This document shows positions 13,454 through 14,302 of a stretch of 14,302 nt of DNA, in pieces; the stretch's first letter is position 1, and each line of letters starts with the position of its first letter. The DNA comes from JAQWQB01 sp047636995 (GTDB taxonomy: Bacteria > Bacteroidota > Bacteroidia > Flavobacteriales_D > Sanyastnellaceae): NCBI GenBank assembly GCA_047636995.1, contig JBLIGQ010000062.1:1-14302 (forward strand), written 5' to 3'. The position numbers and the translations under genes were made by a program. Under the pieces are notes generated by a model. It saw only the letters and a list, made by a program, of their open reading frames with translations. It ran no database searches and was not told the DNA's origin.

Positions 13454-14167
13454 CTACGAGATCGTTATCTCTTGAACCAACATTCGCCTACAAATAGGAA
13501 CTAAAGTCTCAACTTCTGGAAACTGTAATTTTGAATGCAGCACAAAGGTAGCCGGATTGGGCCATTCCTTGAATTTCTTAATCAATTCCAATTTGAGCTG
13601 TTCCAACGTTTGGAAAGGACTTTTTACTTTCTTTTCTATCAACCGAAGTTGCAGTCGATGAGCTTGATTTTCAACCAATTCAATCATTGAAAGTGAAAAT
13701 CTGTAAAGGCTAAGCGCTTTAGATTGCTCGGTTTGCAGCAGTACATAACCTTCATTTTTATACAGCGGTAAAATGCCTACCGGCTCCAATTTTAGTTGTT
13801 CAGCCACAAATTCGTGGATGGAAGATCCTTCGTCCAATTTTATTTGAATTTTCGGAAGGGCGAAAGAAGTCATACGCTCCAAGTAAGCGGTGAAATCTGA
13901 AGTTTGATCCAGTTGTTTTCTGATCACCTTCTTTTCGCCAAAATTCAAACCAATCAGCTCAGAGGGAAGGCTTCGCTCAACCTCTTTAAACTGATTTAAT
14001 AGCTGTTTTAGCTCTTTCTGATGCTTTGAAAGTGCATCCAAAGCGGGGTATAGCTTCACTTGTTCGAATTGCGATTGCATTTGCTTGAGCCAGGCTAAAA
14101 GCACATATTGCTTGTACTCTTCATCCAGCCAGCCTTCAGTGAGCCAATTTGAATTGAATGTGTTCAT
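13454..14167 (-). CDS. Hypothetical cytoplasmic protein with coiled-coil segment
   Basis: 237 residues; I do not recognise a family. The N-terminal part (about 1-75) is helical, with a probable coiled coil around LDALSKHQKELKQLLNQFKEVERSL. The central part (about 110-165) alternates hydrophobic and charged residues like a beta-rich domain (GILPLYKNEGYVLLQTEQ). A second helical region follows around LRLIEKKVKSPFQTLEQLKLELIKKF, and the C-terminus has strands (ATFVLHSKLQFPEVETLVPICRRMLVQEITIS). No signal peptide or membrane helix. The ATG at 14167 is the only good start. Its neighbours give no clue to a role. It reads toward the lipoprotein gene with about 60 bases between them. Confidence 0.75.
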   Translation of the reverse strand: MNTFNSNWLTEGWLDEEYKQYVLLAWLKQMQSQFEQVKLYPALDALSKHQKELKQLLNQFKEVERSLPSELIGLNFGEKKVIRKQLDQTSDFTAYLERMTSFALPKIQIKLDEGSSIHEFVAEQLKLEPVGILPLYKNEGYVLLQTEQSKALSLYRFSLSMIELVENQAHRLQLRLIEKKVKSPFQTLEQLKLELIKKFKEWPNPATFVLHSKLQFPEVETLVPICRRMLVQEITIS

Positions 14168-14233
14168 TGTAAAAGGGTTTCCTATTTATAAACGGAAGAT
14201 TGAGGTGTTTGGTTTCTTAGAGAGGTTTTCTCT

Positions 14234-14302
14234 TTCCACAAGGACAAAAACCAACCTCGATCGAATGTAGTAGCCACGAGCTTCTTCCACAAGGACAAAA
14301 AC
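14234..14302. repeat. 18-bp direct repeat with 51-bp period, running into the window edge
   Basis: TTCCACAAGGACAAAAAC occurs at 14234-14251 and again at 14285-14302, the last 18 bases of the window. The bases left of the copies differ; the right side cannot be compared because the sequence ends. The first copy lies inside a loose inverted repeat (GAGGTT 14222-14227 with AACCTC 14253-14258). The minus strand is also open from the edge to a TAA at 14186-14188 (38 codons); the repeat then encodes VFVLVE twice, 17 codons apart. Possible readings are a minisatellite, an interspersed repeat family, or the end of an array; two copies are not enough to decide. Confidence 0.6.

Noticed and set aside
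14234..14302. CRISPR array starting at the right edge
   Set aside because: Only two copies of 18 bp, a 51-bp period that is short for known arrays, and no cas genes in the window. Kept as an unclassified repeat.

Overview
The window looks like a chromosomal segment of a marine-type Bacteroidota, most likely Flavobacteriales. This rests on a secreted protein with a type IX secretion (T9SS) C-terminal sorting domain, -7 promoter elements of the Bacteroidota form TAnnTTTG, absence of clear Shine-Dalgarno sites, a tRNA without encoded CCA, and several Bacteroidota-type families (DUF4369/DUF5106-like TlpA protein, START-like protein, YeeZ-like reductase). Assignment below order level is not supported.

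Left part (1-1578, + strand): the end of a phenylacetate-type thiolase (PaaJ/PcaF-like), then paaY, then trmN6. paaY and trmN6 overlap by four bases, so the tail of a phenylacetate catabolic operon appears to carry a tRNA-modification gene. A START-like gene converges on trmN6, and the two stop codons share one TTAA. A tRNA-Met(CAT) follows with its own promoter and a strong terminator (2052-2193).

Middle (2308-6445): a minus-strand pair (secreted TlpA-like thiol-disulfide protein and a helical-repeat protein, joined by TAGTG) diverges from a plus-strand series: a YeeZ-like NAD(P)-binding protein, an alpha/beta hydrolase, and a 54-residue YqaE/Pmp3-type membrane protein overlapping the hydrolase by ATGA.

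Centre (6456-7914): a decayed small secreted or periplasmic coiled-coil gene with two frameshifts and one nonsense codon, a near-perfect terminator hairpin, and a single-gene T9SS-secreted protein unit with a recognisable promoter.

Right part (7956-14302): a single-cysteine thioredoxin-fold protein and a DUF2797 protein diverge from a 73-bp region with a tandem 9-bp repeat. Then come YqgE/AlgH, a secreted M14 metallopeptidase, an HSL-type esterase, a lipoprotein, and a protein of unknown function. The window ends in an 18-bp direct repeat with 51-bp period that runs into the edge.

Most of this is ordinary core and lifestyle gene content. I see no defence island, CRISPR-Cas locus, prophage, insertion sequence or biosynthetic cluster. 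The points most worth a second look are the triply disrupted pseudogene, promoters placed four bases upstream of start codons (suggesting leaderless mRNAs), the GIY-YIG-like motif order in the DUF2797 protein, and the unresolved repeat at the right edge.
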